From Nothophaeocryptopus gaeumannii (taxonomy: Eukaryota; Ascomycota; Dothideomycetes; Mycosphaerellales; Mycosphaerellaceae), in NCBI GenBank assembly GCA_031771865.1, contig JASISA010000042.1:427501-491500 (forward strand): 64,000 bases of DNA, written 5' to 3'. Shown one piece after another: positions 18,163 through 28,300 of the stretch. How positions within the stretch are numbered: position 1 is the stretch's first letter; the number at the start of each line of letters is the position of its first letter. The notes under the pieces were generated by a model. That model searched no databases, was not told the DNA's origin, and saw only the letters and a list, made by a program, of their open reading frames with translations. The position numbers were made by a program, and so were the translations under genes.

Positions 18163-19293
18163 CTAATGAAACTCGTTCTTCTCTGCATTGAAATTATTCT
18201 CCAAGAAACATATCTGTGATCGTTCATCTTCGCATCGATGTTCTCTAACAACAAGCACATTATCAGCCCAAGACCTCCAAAGGCCAGGGAAGAGAGTGCA
18301 GTAATCTTGAGGCCGTACGCATAGCTCCACTTATATGTAGTAGTTGCCGTAGCCAGGGTCTTTGTATTACCGCTAGAAACATCTGCTGCTATGCCTAGAG
18401 GCAAGGCCGTCGTGAGGGATGATGCGATCGCCTCACTCCTACCAACACCCAGAACAGCTCGTGGAACAGGCCCCGCCGCCCTCGCCGTCTGCGCGTTCGT
18501 CAACACAGACGTATAAATCGCCTGCGCCAACGATCCACCCGCATACCTCGCCACACCCGCCAAACCACCAGACATCCCCAAATTATGCTGATGAACAGCC
18601 TACTGCGTAAACGCAACACTCTTATACTGCGCCCAACCAAAACACATCTGCTCCAGAAACGCAAACGCAGTCATCAAGCCCTTATTGTCCGGCGTCACAA
18701 GCGCCATAAGCCCACCAAATAGAACCATGCCTACCCACGAGGCAGTGGGTACCATTTCCAATGGCTTAGGAGGTTGCCGAAGCAGATGAGGAGGATGGCG
18801 CCGAAGACGAGGCCGAGGTTTCCGCGGAGGGTGAGGTGGAGTTGTTCGGAGCGGGGGGTTGTGGAAGGCGAGGATAAAGGGGACGGTGAATCCGCGGCGG
18901 GAGTGGGAGCGGAAGACTCGGGGTGGGCAGAGGGGGTATCTTAATGATTAGCTTGAGGTACCAGAGGGGAGGAATGGAGATGCTCACCTTGTTGTTGACA
19001 GATTTTCCTAGAATCCGAATGCTATGAGGAGGGCGAAGCGGACCGCCATGGGTGCGATGACCAAAGTATCTAACGAGTTCATGTACTGCAGATGGTTAGT
19101 AAGGGCCAATAATACCATCTGTTATATTTACAGTAGTATTGATAACCCCAATAAGCACAAGACACTCTCCCCGCACAACAAGCAGCGTACTAACATAGTC
19201 AAGATGTGGCAACGCCTCCTTGCAAGGCACCCCCTTAGGGTGCTTGGGTTGTGATGCACTACTTGCATCGCTAGTATCGTCTTTGCCAGTCAT
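18163..19293 (-). pseudogene. TRI12-type MFS efflux transporter, internally deleted and frameshifted
   Basis: From an ATG at 19293 the minus strand shows the start of a fungal TRI12/siderophore-type MFS protein: KGVPCKEALPHLDYVSTLLVV then INTTVNI. Most of the middle is missing. Near 18870-18760 come LRGNLGLVFGAILLICFGN and HWKWYP, then MVLFGGLMALVTPDNKGLM, FAFLEQMCFGWAQYKSVAFTQ, a stop, and HNLGMSGGLAGVARYAGGSLA. Later pieces are IYTSVLTN and YAYGLKITALSSLAFGGLG, and the end in a shifted frame reads FLENNFNAEKNEFH. Full-length relatives have about 580 residues and 14 helices; only about 1.1 kb remains here. A premature stop lies near 18598 and a frameshift near 18205. Intact homologues export mycotoxins or siderophores, which fits a lost cluster, but nothing in the window names the cargo. 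Confidence 0.65.
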
Positions 19294-19455
19294 GGTGGCG
19301 TCTAGTGCAGTTGGACTAGTATGGATGGCGTGGCGGATTCTGGCCGTGGTATCTAGTGGGGGTGCAGACTTGTCTAGTAAGGACTTGCTTTGGTGTCTTG
19401 TCGCCCGCACCAACTCCGTCATTCTAGAATTTCCAGGGCCCTCTTTCGAGCCTAA

Positions 19456-20334
19456 TCAATCCCCTGGATTCTTGCGACCTGGCCGAGAGGGAGGCGGCGT
19501 GGGAGGCGCGAGACGACTGCCAAACATGGAGTCAGCCTCGTGGACTGTATCGCCCGCCTGGTGAGATGGTGAAGGAGAGGGAATGTCGTTGATATCTCTT
19601 AGAGTGCCGCTTACAGCCAGCTCATCATTCTCTGACCCTGCCTCATCGGATTCATCCTTGAACCACTCCTGTAAAGTAGGCTTCGGATGATCAGATGACG
19701 GCAGATCACTCGGACGAGTGGGTGATCGTAGCGGAATCTGAGACTTATAAACTGATGGTGGGTGGCTGCGTCCGTCGCTTGCTCGCCGCTCCATCGCAGC
19801 GAGTGGCGTTTCAGGTCCTTGTCCTATATGCTCTGCCTCGGGGCTGTCAAACATCGTACGCCAGGGAGGAGTCCGCGCATATTCGGCTAGTAGAGGGTTG
19901 CGTTGTAAGGCCCGATAGCGCTGAACTCTCTGCTCCCTCCACAGATTAGACCTCCCTATCTTGCGCGTGAATACTACCCATCTTCGCAGCGAACTCGTTG
20001 ACGTCTTGCCTAGTCGTGGCATCTGGCTGTTTCACTTCCTCCTCTTTCCCGCCATCTCGTCCATGAGCTGCACCGACCAATCCTCTCCTCGCTGTGCGAT
20101 CCCTATCCATACGCTTTGAACCAGCTTCATTCCCCTCTGCCTCTCATCATCCGGTAGGAATACCACATATCTTGCCCCTCTCTTCAAATTCAGACTCGGG
20201 CCCAATTGCTGCAGAATGACCTCGTCCTCCTCCGCTTCCTCAGTCGGCGGATGCAAGGTAGAGTACACTTTGACTCTATTGTCCCCCTCTATTACCATGT
20301 TGACTCGAGCATGGCCACCTCTGCAGCCGGGCAT
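19456..20334 (-). pseudogene. Unrecognised ORF split by one TGA
   Basis: Two minus-strand frames (20334-20032 and 20022-19456) are in the same register, separated by a single TGA at 20032-20034, where CGA to TGA would explain the break. The first part contains CRGGHARVNMVIEGDNRVKV, an acidic EEAEEDEVILQQLG and ARYVVFLPDDERQRG. The second is Arg-rich, then Pro/Ser-rich (PPTPPPSRPGRKNPGD at the end). Upstream, 20600-20292 is an overlapping open frame in another register (ending NFVQRLCP) that might be its earlier 5' part after a frameshift. I do not recognise a domain. Transposon or chance origin cannot be excluded. Confidence 0.35.
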
Positions 20335-21166
20335 AATCTTTGGACAAAATTCATCTTTCGCGGGTCATGTTCTTCGGCAGTAACCTCTTCGACTTGCATT
20401 TCGTTATCATCTGTCGTTATTGCGTTCTCAAATGTTCGCATGCCGCGCACCCTTCGCAAAGATCGGCGTGAATCGTAGCATTGATCGCGAAGGCCATCTT
20501 TGCAAGTCTCGTGCCGTAGTTGAGACATTCGGTGTTGTAATGGATTGGAAAGTAAGCCGCTGCTGTAATTTGTTGGAAGAAGATCGCGTGTTGCTTGCAA
20601 AGAGGATAACCTCCTTTACACTTTGAAACGGCTTGCTTGTAGAGAGTACGATCGTCCTGAGCTGCCTTCTGAGTTCTGAACCGTTTGCATGTGAAGAAAA
20701 AGACCGCCCTGCGATTCCGTTCGAAATCGAAACGTATCGTACGGTCTTTCTAGTCCGTGGGTTATCTTCAGCCCATTCGTTACCGTTTCTCGTTCCTTCG
20801 AACCTTATTGCTTATAACTCTCTCGCGGAGTGTTACAGTATGCAATAGTCTGCGAGGTGAATGCAGCGCATCTGACCGACACTCCCCCGCGACGTCAAGC
20901 CCTGTGTAAACTACGAAACGTCTCTTTGTCCCGCTTACTTCAGCTCCACGTCCACGTCTCTGGGGCGCGGGTAAGAGCCCTCACAACTCTCTCGCCCTGC
21001 AACTCCGACTCATCCCCTCCCTTCTTGATCAACTTTATCTACTAAGAGAATAGTAGCTAGCTTATAGATACAATCAAAATACTCTTATGACTATTCCTTG
21101 ATATCACGACAGCTAATCGTATGCCGGCTACTAAGAGAACTAGCTACACACATTCCGTGTCGACGG
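20335..21166. other. Intergenic, imperfect repeat near right end
   Basis: No convincing gene. Near 21040-21150 the related strings CTACTAAGAGAATAGTAGCTAG and GGCTACTAAGAGAACTAGCTAC lie about 95 bases apart in direct orientation. They may mark the ends of a small degenerate insertion. Confidence 0.3.
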
Positions 21167-23200
21167 TCATAGCGCTGCTTGCACAGCTTTGACTACCCCT
21201 GGCAGGTCCTCGTACACATGCCAGTGCCCAACATTGTCCAGCACCTCCACTCCTTTTGCATTCGCTAACCGCTTTTCGTATGACCTGCAAAGCTGCGGAG
21301 GGCTAATCTTATCATCGCCTCCGGTAACAATCCAGGTGTCGGCCTCGATCTTCTCTATGGGGAGCTCATTCATTGCCTCGGCCAGAGCCACGCACGCTTT
21401 CGCGTATGCCTCTGGGTTCTGGCTCAAGAGTGAGAGACGTGTAGCGGCGATAGCAAGAGGATTGGCCGATTTAGATTTGTCGGATGTTCCCGCCATTACC
21501 ACGGCATCTACTACGCCGGCCATTCCCTTGCTGCGCACCAGTGCCGCTCGAGCATGCGAGCCCTTGCTTCCGGCCTCAGGAAGAGGGTTTGGTGGCGGTC
21601 CCAGCAGGATGAGCTTGCTTACGAGACCCGGGTTCGTGATAACGAACTGTAAGGCAACCAGACAACCAAGCGAGTGCGCAAAAAGAGTGGCGCCGGTCCG
21701 AATGTCAAGATGAGTAAAGATGCCTCTGACATCCTGGGCCAAAGACTCAATGCTTAGCTTGCTAAGTGGGCTCGTTGGGGACAACCCGTGGCCTTCAAAA
21801 TCAAAGACGTTGCATTGATAGTCATCCTTCAGCTTCGTCGCGGCGATCAAGGGCGTCCAGAAATCGTGGGTACCACCGAGCCCGTGGATAAACACTGCTG
21901 GAGCGCCAGCCTTGTTGCCCAGCTGTTGCAGATTCAGAGGCTTGCCCCCGATCTCGGTCAAGCTCGAGGAAAAGCGGTAATGTGCGGTGTCCGTCGCTTG
22001 GGCCGCCAGACGCTGGACTCGCAATAGCGTTGGGTTCTGTGAGTTGCTCGCTGCGATCTTGTTGGTGAGGCGCCCAAGACCGGTGACAGATACGGTAACC
22101 TCGTCGCCAGGATTGAGATATGACGGAGGCTCTTGGCCAAAGCCAACACCAGCAGGCTTTCAGATTGTCAGTGGTGCAAGATGAATCCCAGACGCTATCG
22201 TGGCATGCTCACCGTGCCTGTCGCCAGAACATCACCTGGCATAAGTGTTTGTCCTTCGGATAGTGTCATCACAAGGAAGGGTATGCTGAAGATTAGATCG
22301 TCCGTAGTGGCATTTTGTCGAAGGCTGCCGTTTACGTGGGTTTGGACTCGTAATGTCTTTTGCAGCTTGTGCGCCGGGACGGCGATTGGGCCCTGTTTGA
22401 CAGCTTCCAGTCAATGCTTCGTCGGCAATGGGGAGGACAGGCAAACACAACTCACCATCGGGCAGAACGTGTCCGGCGACTTGCCAATATAGAACTGTTT
22501 GTGGTCTCTCTGCCGTTCTCGTGCTGTCATATCGTTGATGATGGTGTATCTGTGGGAGAAAATTGCAGCTTAGCAACGACCTCATAAACAGTAGAACGAG
22601 GCGGTCGCTGCAGCATACCCCCAGATGTAGTCCGTAGCATCTGCCTCTGAAATACGAAAGCCGGGCTTTCCTATAATCACGCCAATTTCGCCCTCATAGT
22701 CGACCGTCTTCGTGAACTTTGGATGAGGGTAGATCTCTTCCCCATCTGCGATAATAGAGGTAAAGCGTTTGGTGAAAATGACCTTTGACGTAAAGCCTCA
22801 ACTCAGTCTCATACTGGAATCGGGGAAAAGCAGAACCCACTGGATGTGTTGGCTGGTCTGCCTTGTCAGAGCTGTCATAGCCTGACTTGTTGAACTCTTT
22901 CGCGTGTTCGGCGTAGTTCTTCCCTACACAGAGAACGTCTCGTCCGTTGATCGGAGGCAGCAATTGGACCTGTGAGCGAGACACAGGCTCTCCAGCAGGC
23001 TCGATACCACTCTCACCAACCTGGAAGATCTCGTACAGGGTTGAGAGAGGAGTGCCCGACTTGTACGCAAGTGGCTGGATGGTGTTCGAGACTTCGTCGA
23101 GCGAGCCCATGCGCTCACACTGTGTTCCGGGGTCGATGTACGAACAGTAGTTGGTCAAAGAGCAAGCGTCGATGCCGCGTCCACTGCCGTTGGTCGTCAT
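21167..23200 (-). CDS. Fusion of fumarylacetoacetate-hydrolase domain with alpha/beta hydrolase
   Basis: Five exons: 23200-22841, 22782-22619, 22549-22456, 22392-22213 and 22156-21167. The introns (58, 69, 63 and 56 nt) all have GT-AG ends and keep frame, giving 595 residues. Residues about 80-300 are a FAH-type metal-dependent C-C hydrolase or isomerase: VLCVGKNYAEHAKEF, VIFTKRFTSIIADGEEIYPH, VDYEGEIGVIIGKPGF, YTIINDMTARERQRDHKQFYIGK, PMGPIAVPA and PAGVGFGQEPPSYLNPGDEV. With no stop or start between them, residues from about 310 on form an alpha/beta hydrolase: VFIHGLGGTHDFW, AHSLG (Ser428), TGGDDKISP (Asp547/548) and GHWH (His577). FAH enzymes act on fumarylpyruvate, 2-oxohept-diene-dioate or similar ring-cleavage products. 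The hydrolase half resembles enol-lactonase or meta-cleavage hydrolases. A two-step catabolic enzyme is the natural inference; the substrate is not known. Confidence 0.82.
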
Positions 23201-23762
23201 ATTGCTGTACTTGGTCCGTTTCGTTCAAGAGGTTCAAGAGGTGAAGCTCAGCTTTTCAAGACTCAGTCGGCAGTCGAAATACTTCTTCCAAGCTGTTGCG
23301 TAGGGTGCTGCGGTTGCGGCGGACATGCCGCCCAATGAGAGATCGCACCGGTAGAGTGCCGGAGATGGAGCGGGGAATGGATACGGTTCCACCCTTGACG
23401 CGGAGATCGCGGAGATCGCGGACGAGACGTTGCGGAGATGGACCAGGCCAGACCGCATTTCACCCAGCGATTTTGAGGTCGAAAGAGGGGAAGCCGGAGG
23501 ATCGATCTCGTGGAGCCGGAAGAATTCGCTGTGGGACCTCCACAGATGCCTTGCGACAGGTTTTGACGGGGTTCGAGGTTGAAGTGGAAAGGGCAGTCGG
23601 TGTAGGTGGTCTTATATGCATGGTTTGACGAGCAGAGAGGAGACTGATGAGGGTATTAATAGGCACAGGATTTTATCAATCATCCCAGCGGTATTAATAC
23701 ATAGCTTTTGGACGCCTCATAGCCTCCCACGTCCTCATAACCTGAGCCAAAAACTTCCCCTC
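23201..23762. other. Intergenic, no confident gene
   Basis: Both strands have open frames (minus 23460-23666, plus 23296-23628) rich in Arg, Pro and Ser without recognisable motifs. They are most likely chance frames in GC-rich leader sequence of the fusion gene. Confidence 0.3.
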
Positions 23763-24989
23763 TTATTTCCTACTCGCCCCCTTCACAGCCGGCACCTCCT
23801 CATCAAGGGGAAGAATGTTAGGTAGAGGTCCTACAGGCGTGATGGCCTTTGGATTGATCTGCCCATGAGATTTGGTATAGTGGAACTTGATGTGCTCAAA
23901 CTCCGTCGTATCTTTGAATGCGGAGTTGTTCCAATAGCAATGTCTACCAAGAGCGTCAGCGCCAACTCAAAACCTCACAGATCATCCATCGTCAAGGGGG
24001 CTATTTACCTCACCCACTTATGCAAATTGGGATACCCACTCCGAATATCCCGAATATTGCACTTGAAATGCTGCACATAGACAGCATCGAAACGGATTAT
24101 AGTGGTGAAGAGACGGACGTCAGCTTCGGTGGGTTGGGAGCCGTGGTAGTAGGGTCCCGTGGAGGAGGCGAGTTGGGATTCGATGCGGTCGAGAGATTTG
24201 AAGAGCGTTGTTACGGCGGTTTCGTAGGCTTCTTGGGTACTACAAGTTGAAAGTAGAAGAGTCAGTAAGATGAATGAGGAGTTGGAGAGAGGAGAGGGAA
24301 ACGTACGTTGCGAAACCGCTCTTGTAGACACCATTGTTGACGTCGTTGTATGTCCATTCGTTTGTGGCTTCAATTTCATTCTTCAGGTTCTCGGGCAGGA
24401 GGTCAAGTTTAGCGTGCTTCTCTGGGAGAAGGTGGTCGAACTCATGGTAGAACATCCGAATGATCTCGCTCGATTCGTTGCTGACCACCTTCTTCTGTTT
24501 CTTGTCGTACAGAGTTGGGACCGTGAATCGTTCTTTGTATTCCGGATCCGTCTCGAAATAGATGTCTCTAAGATGCGTGAAGTCTGGGTGAAGAGGGTCC
24601 GGCGTCACCTTCTCTCCTGGCAGTTTCTCATCACTGGTTGCGAATCGCCACCCCTTCTCACCAAGGTGCCAGTGCAAGCTCGTGTAAGGGATGATGTCCT
24701 CCAGTCCTTTGAGCTTCCTCACGATGAGTGCTCGATGTGCCCATGGGCATGCATATTGCACATAGAGATGGTATCGATCTTTCTCGGCTGGGAACTCTGC
24801 GCCTGGCTTGTTGGAGACGAAGTTCCTGAATATGGAGGTTTGCCGCTTGAATGCGCCAGACTTGTCTGAGGGATCGACCCAATTCAGAATGTCTTTCTTG
24901 TCGGACTGAAAGTGGTGTTAGTACTCACCCGCGGAAACGGGCTGCATAGAGCCGAGAGGATGCTGGGAAGCTTCACTTACGGAAGCCAT
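23763..24989 (-). CDS. Glutathionyl-hydroquinone reductase / omega-type GST (ECM4-like)
   Basis: Four exons: 24989-24981, 24905-24307, 24239-24009 and 23943-23763. Intron 1 (75 nt) has GTAAGT and TACTAAC; introns 2 and 3 are 67 and 65 nt, with donors GTACGT and GTAAAT. The join gives 339 residues. The N-terminus SDKKDILNWVDPSDKSG, the active-site YACPWAHRA with catalytic Cys56, and DFTHLRDIYFETDPEY, VPTLYDKK, NESSEIIRMF and TEADVRLFTTIIRFDAVY are hallmarks of the ECM4/GTO/YqjG family. These enzymes remove glutathione from glutathionyl-hydroquinones with a cysteine. The C-terminus HYTKSHGQINPKAITPVGPLP is conserved. The start is either the ATG at 24989 or, in the same frame, one at 25064. The latter adds a 25-residue Arg/Ser/Leu-rich leader without acidic residues, which would suit mitochondria. 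Exon 1 is only nine bases in the short form. Confidence 0.88.
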
Positions 24990-25064
24990 GAATGCTCTTG
25001 TTTGTGAAATAGAAAGCAGTTGTTTGCTGAGTACCTGAAGCCGTTTCGTCGCGCTTCTTATCAT

Positions 25065-25373
25065 CGACGTCAAATTCGATTTCCAGACCCCTGGCTTTGA
25101 ATCTTGTAGTGGTTGATCACGGTATATGAACGTGCAACTTCCTCTTACGATGCACGAAGCATTGTCGAGCAAAGGCACATGAAGTCCTCCGAACTCAGAT
25201 CGCTGACTTCATCTTGACTGATCCTGCGGGGGAAAACTCGTCATTGATTGGTCAAAATGTCAGCTAATTAACACTTTGCAGCCAGAATCGCAGCTAATTC
25301 AGGGCCCGAAATCATGCCTAGTACAAGAGCGCCGAGATGTACTTTCGCGTCCGTCGCGCTCTCTCAGCGATGC
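25065..25373. promoter_or_regulatory. Intergenic between GST and IML1 genes
   Basis: This lies between the GST 5' end and the IML1 3' end on the same strand. It should contain the GST promoter. No element is recognised. Confidence 0.3.
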
Positions 25374-28300
25374 TTACAGACCTCGCAATTGTGTTCGATG
25401 AGACAGATGCGGAGGTAGCTGCATGAGCGGAACATCAAGATCTGCTGACGATGCAGCATTGCTCAGCGGGCTGGGCGCAACGGGGGCCCGAGGTTTGTCT
25501 GCCTCTGCGTAGAAACGCCTCAGCTCCTCTCCATCACCACAGAAGGCTTTGAAGCTCTTCAGAATGTCATCCACGGTGACGGTAGGCGCGTCACTCTGCT
25601 TTGCTGACCCTGTCAGCTTGCTGTTCGCAAGCCTATTCGGCAGAAGCAGAAAGTCTCCTTCGTCGTTCGCGAGGATCTGAGCCAAGACCAAGCCTGACTT
25701 GTGCACAAATTGAGTGTACTTGTACGTTGGTGGTCCCCATGAGTACTCCACCTCGGGGTGAGACGTGAATGCTGTTGCGGACTCGTAGTCGAGAACAAAG
25801 TCGAGCTTTCTGAGAAGACGCTTGCGATACGCCAATCTGTCTTCCACCATCCTGGGGGAGAAGCTGCGAGGCTCCAGTAGAGGGGTCGCTAGCACCTTGT
25901 CCGGTGGCTTGACCGAGAGGGTCATGTGCTGTGGCTGATCAAAAGGATGATGCTCGCGATATTTGCAGGCCTCCTGTAGCGGGACTTGGCTCAATTTGAG
26001 GCCATACGACTCTACCGTAGTCGACCATCGATTTATGGCATCTCGAATTAGCTTGGTCGATGCGCCGAGCCATTCGAGGTGGATGTGGTAGCAATTCTCC
26101 GGGTTATGAATGCGATCGTAATGCAGGTCAATGATCTGAAGATGCTCTGACTTTCTAGACGGGTCAACGTTGAAGTGCATCATTTGGCTCAGCATGAGTA
26201 GCTTCTGCTCTACGGCATGCAGGCCAGGTGTTCCTTTCTCGGACGAGGAGCTAGAGTTGCCGGTGCTTATGCCACTGACAGGGCGCAGGCCCGGAGATCT
26301 CATGGTCTCGGATATCGGTGTAGCAGGTATTGACCTCCATGGCGACTTACTGAAAAGACCTTGCGTATCTGGGTATTCCGTGGTCCGGAAAGCGCTACTA
26401 ATCTGATAGAAATAGTGACCGTCTCTGAAGTTGTGTTTCTGGCGCACGTGAGAGAAGACGTCGCGATTCATGAGCTCGTTGCCAACATTGACCGCATCTT
26501 CACGCAGTTCAAGATCCTTGAAGACGCCTAAGAGCCATGTGGTCATCTCATCGCCTCTGAAGCATTTCAGATGCGTCAATGTCAGCCACCTCCTGTCCCG
26601 CACCTCAACGCCATATGGTGGAGCCTCCTGCATTTGCTTGACTAGCTTGTTCATGTCAAAGTTACTGCTATGATGCTTTTCAGCCTCCGTGAAAAGAGGC
26701 GTTGCGAATTCTTCCCCTTCGAGTTGGCTGGACAGACTTGGCCCGAGAGCATTGACAACGGCACTGGGGTCTCTGGTCTGGTACTCAATTGCCAGCGGAT
26801 TTGGATCACGCTCTGCTGTGTATGGCGTCGATGCAGACTTTTTGACGGAGACCTGGTGAGACTGGTCCTCCTGCGAGAAGTACCTCTGTCGTTGCCATGT
26901 CTGGGTAAGTCTCTGGATACCTTCGATTCGCCTTTCTTCCTCAGACAGCCCTCTCAAACGAGGCGGAGCGCTGTGCTCTGCTTTGGAGATATCAACAGGG
27001 ATCAGGACAAGCCTGACTTTATAAGTGGCATGCATATCCGGTCGAGGCGCCAGTCCGAGAATGTGCTCATCTAATGATGTCCAGTCCGAGATTGGCGCTT
27101 CCGAGTGATAGGAAATCTCTGGGCCCACAAACATCCCAGTAGTCATGCGCATTCTCGGTTTGTATTCCGTGACGTGGTGCCTGGTCTCTTTGTCTTCACT
27201 CCCAATACCAGCCTTGGGCTCGTACTGCACAATTTGAACTTCGGAATCTGACTGCTGCTGCACCTCGTGATATCGTCGCCCGAGGGATAGTAGTGTTGGG
27301 CGGCCTTTCGTCTGTATCGTATTGTCGCTGCCGGTGTTTCGAATGGTAACGATCTGAAACCCGTGGATCAAGCGCACATCAATCAGCCTCTCGACCAGGA
27401 CAGATGCTGACTCTTCTTTCAGTCCCGAAGAGCTTGAGATCACATGTCGTCTGACCTTCTTTCGATAGTACACCTCAAGCTCCGTGCCCGAAGGCTTGTA
27501 TTCTGAAGTCAGGGGTAAAGCTGCTGGTGAACACATAGACGACCACTTAAACGAGCCGCTACTAACGGCACGCGGGAACACATGTTGCCACTTGCGATAC
27601 TGGCTTGCGACTCGCATGTTATCACGGCGCGGGTTGCAGGGATTCAGTAGCATAACCCAGGGTGAGAGCATATCCAGGCTCTCGTGGGTTGAGTCCCGCT
27701 TCTCCCTACGGCCAAAGTTTGCGCCAGCCTTTGGTGTAGCTGAGAGCGAGGTGTCCTCTTGGAGAGTCTTGCTGACAGTGGTGTCATCTATGCCCTGCTC
27801 GACAATGCTTGCCAGATCGCTCACTTCATCGTGAGCTGGATGGCTGCGGTTAATGGCAATCGGTTTAGATATTCGGTCAGGATCTGGCTCGCTTGTCCCG
27901 TGAGACACCAAGCTTTGCTGGGAGGGTCTGCGGTTCAGTGAAGCCCGAATTGCCTTTGCCAAGCTTCCAGAGCTGTTGGTCGAGGCCACGGAAGTACCAA
28001 AATTAATATCTTTTTCTTGTTGAGCATGCTCGGTCGACAGCGTTGTGCTTGCCACACCTCTGCTTGGGGCAAGACCCTTCGGACCAAGGCTGATCTTGCG
28101 CCCAGCTTGCATGAGAGGATGGGGAGGAAGGCGTTTGCGCTTCGCTCGATTCAATGGCTCCTTGCTCGGTGCCGCAGGAGACTCGGACAGCGGGATGTTA
28201 ATAGGGCTCGTCTTGCTCTCCCTCTCACCGAAATCGACGGCTAAAGTACTCGCGGCCCTCACGGTGTCTGCGGAGCCTACTGAGTCCTCCTGCGCTATAC

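Noticed and set aside
21039..21150. Direct repeats as ends of a small transposon
   Set aside because: The two strings are similar but imperfect, and neither target duplication nor inverted ends could be found.
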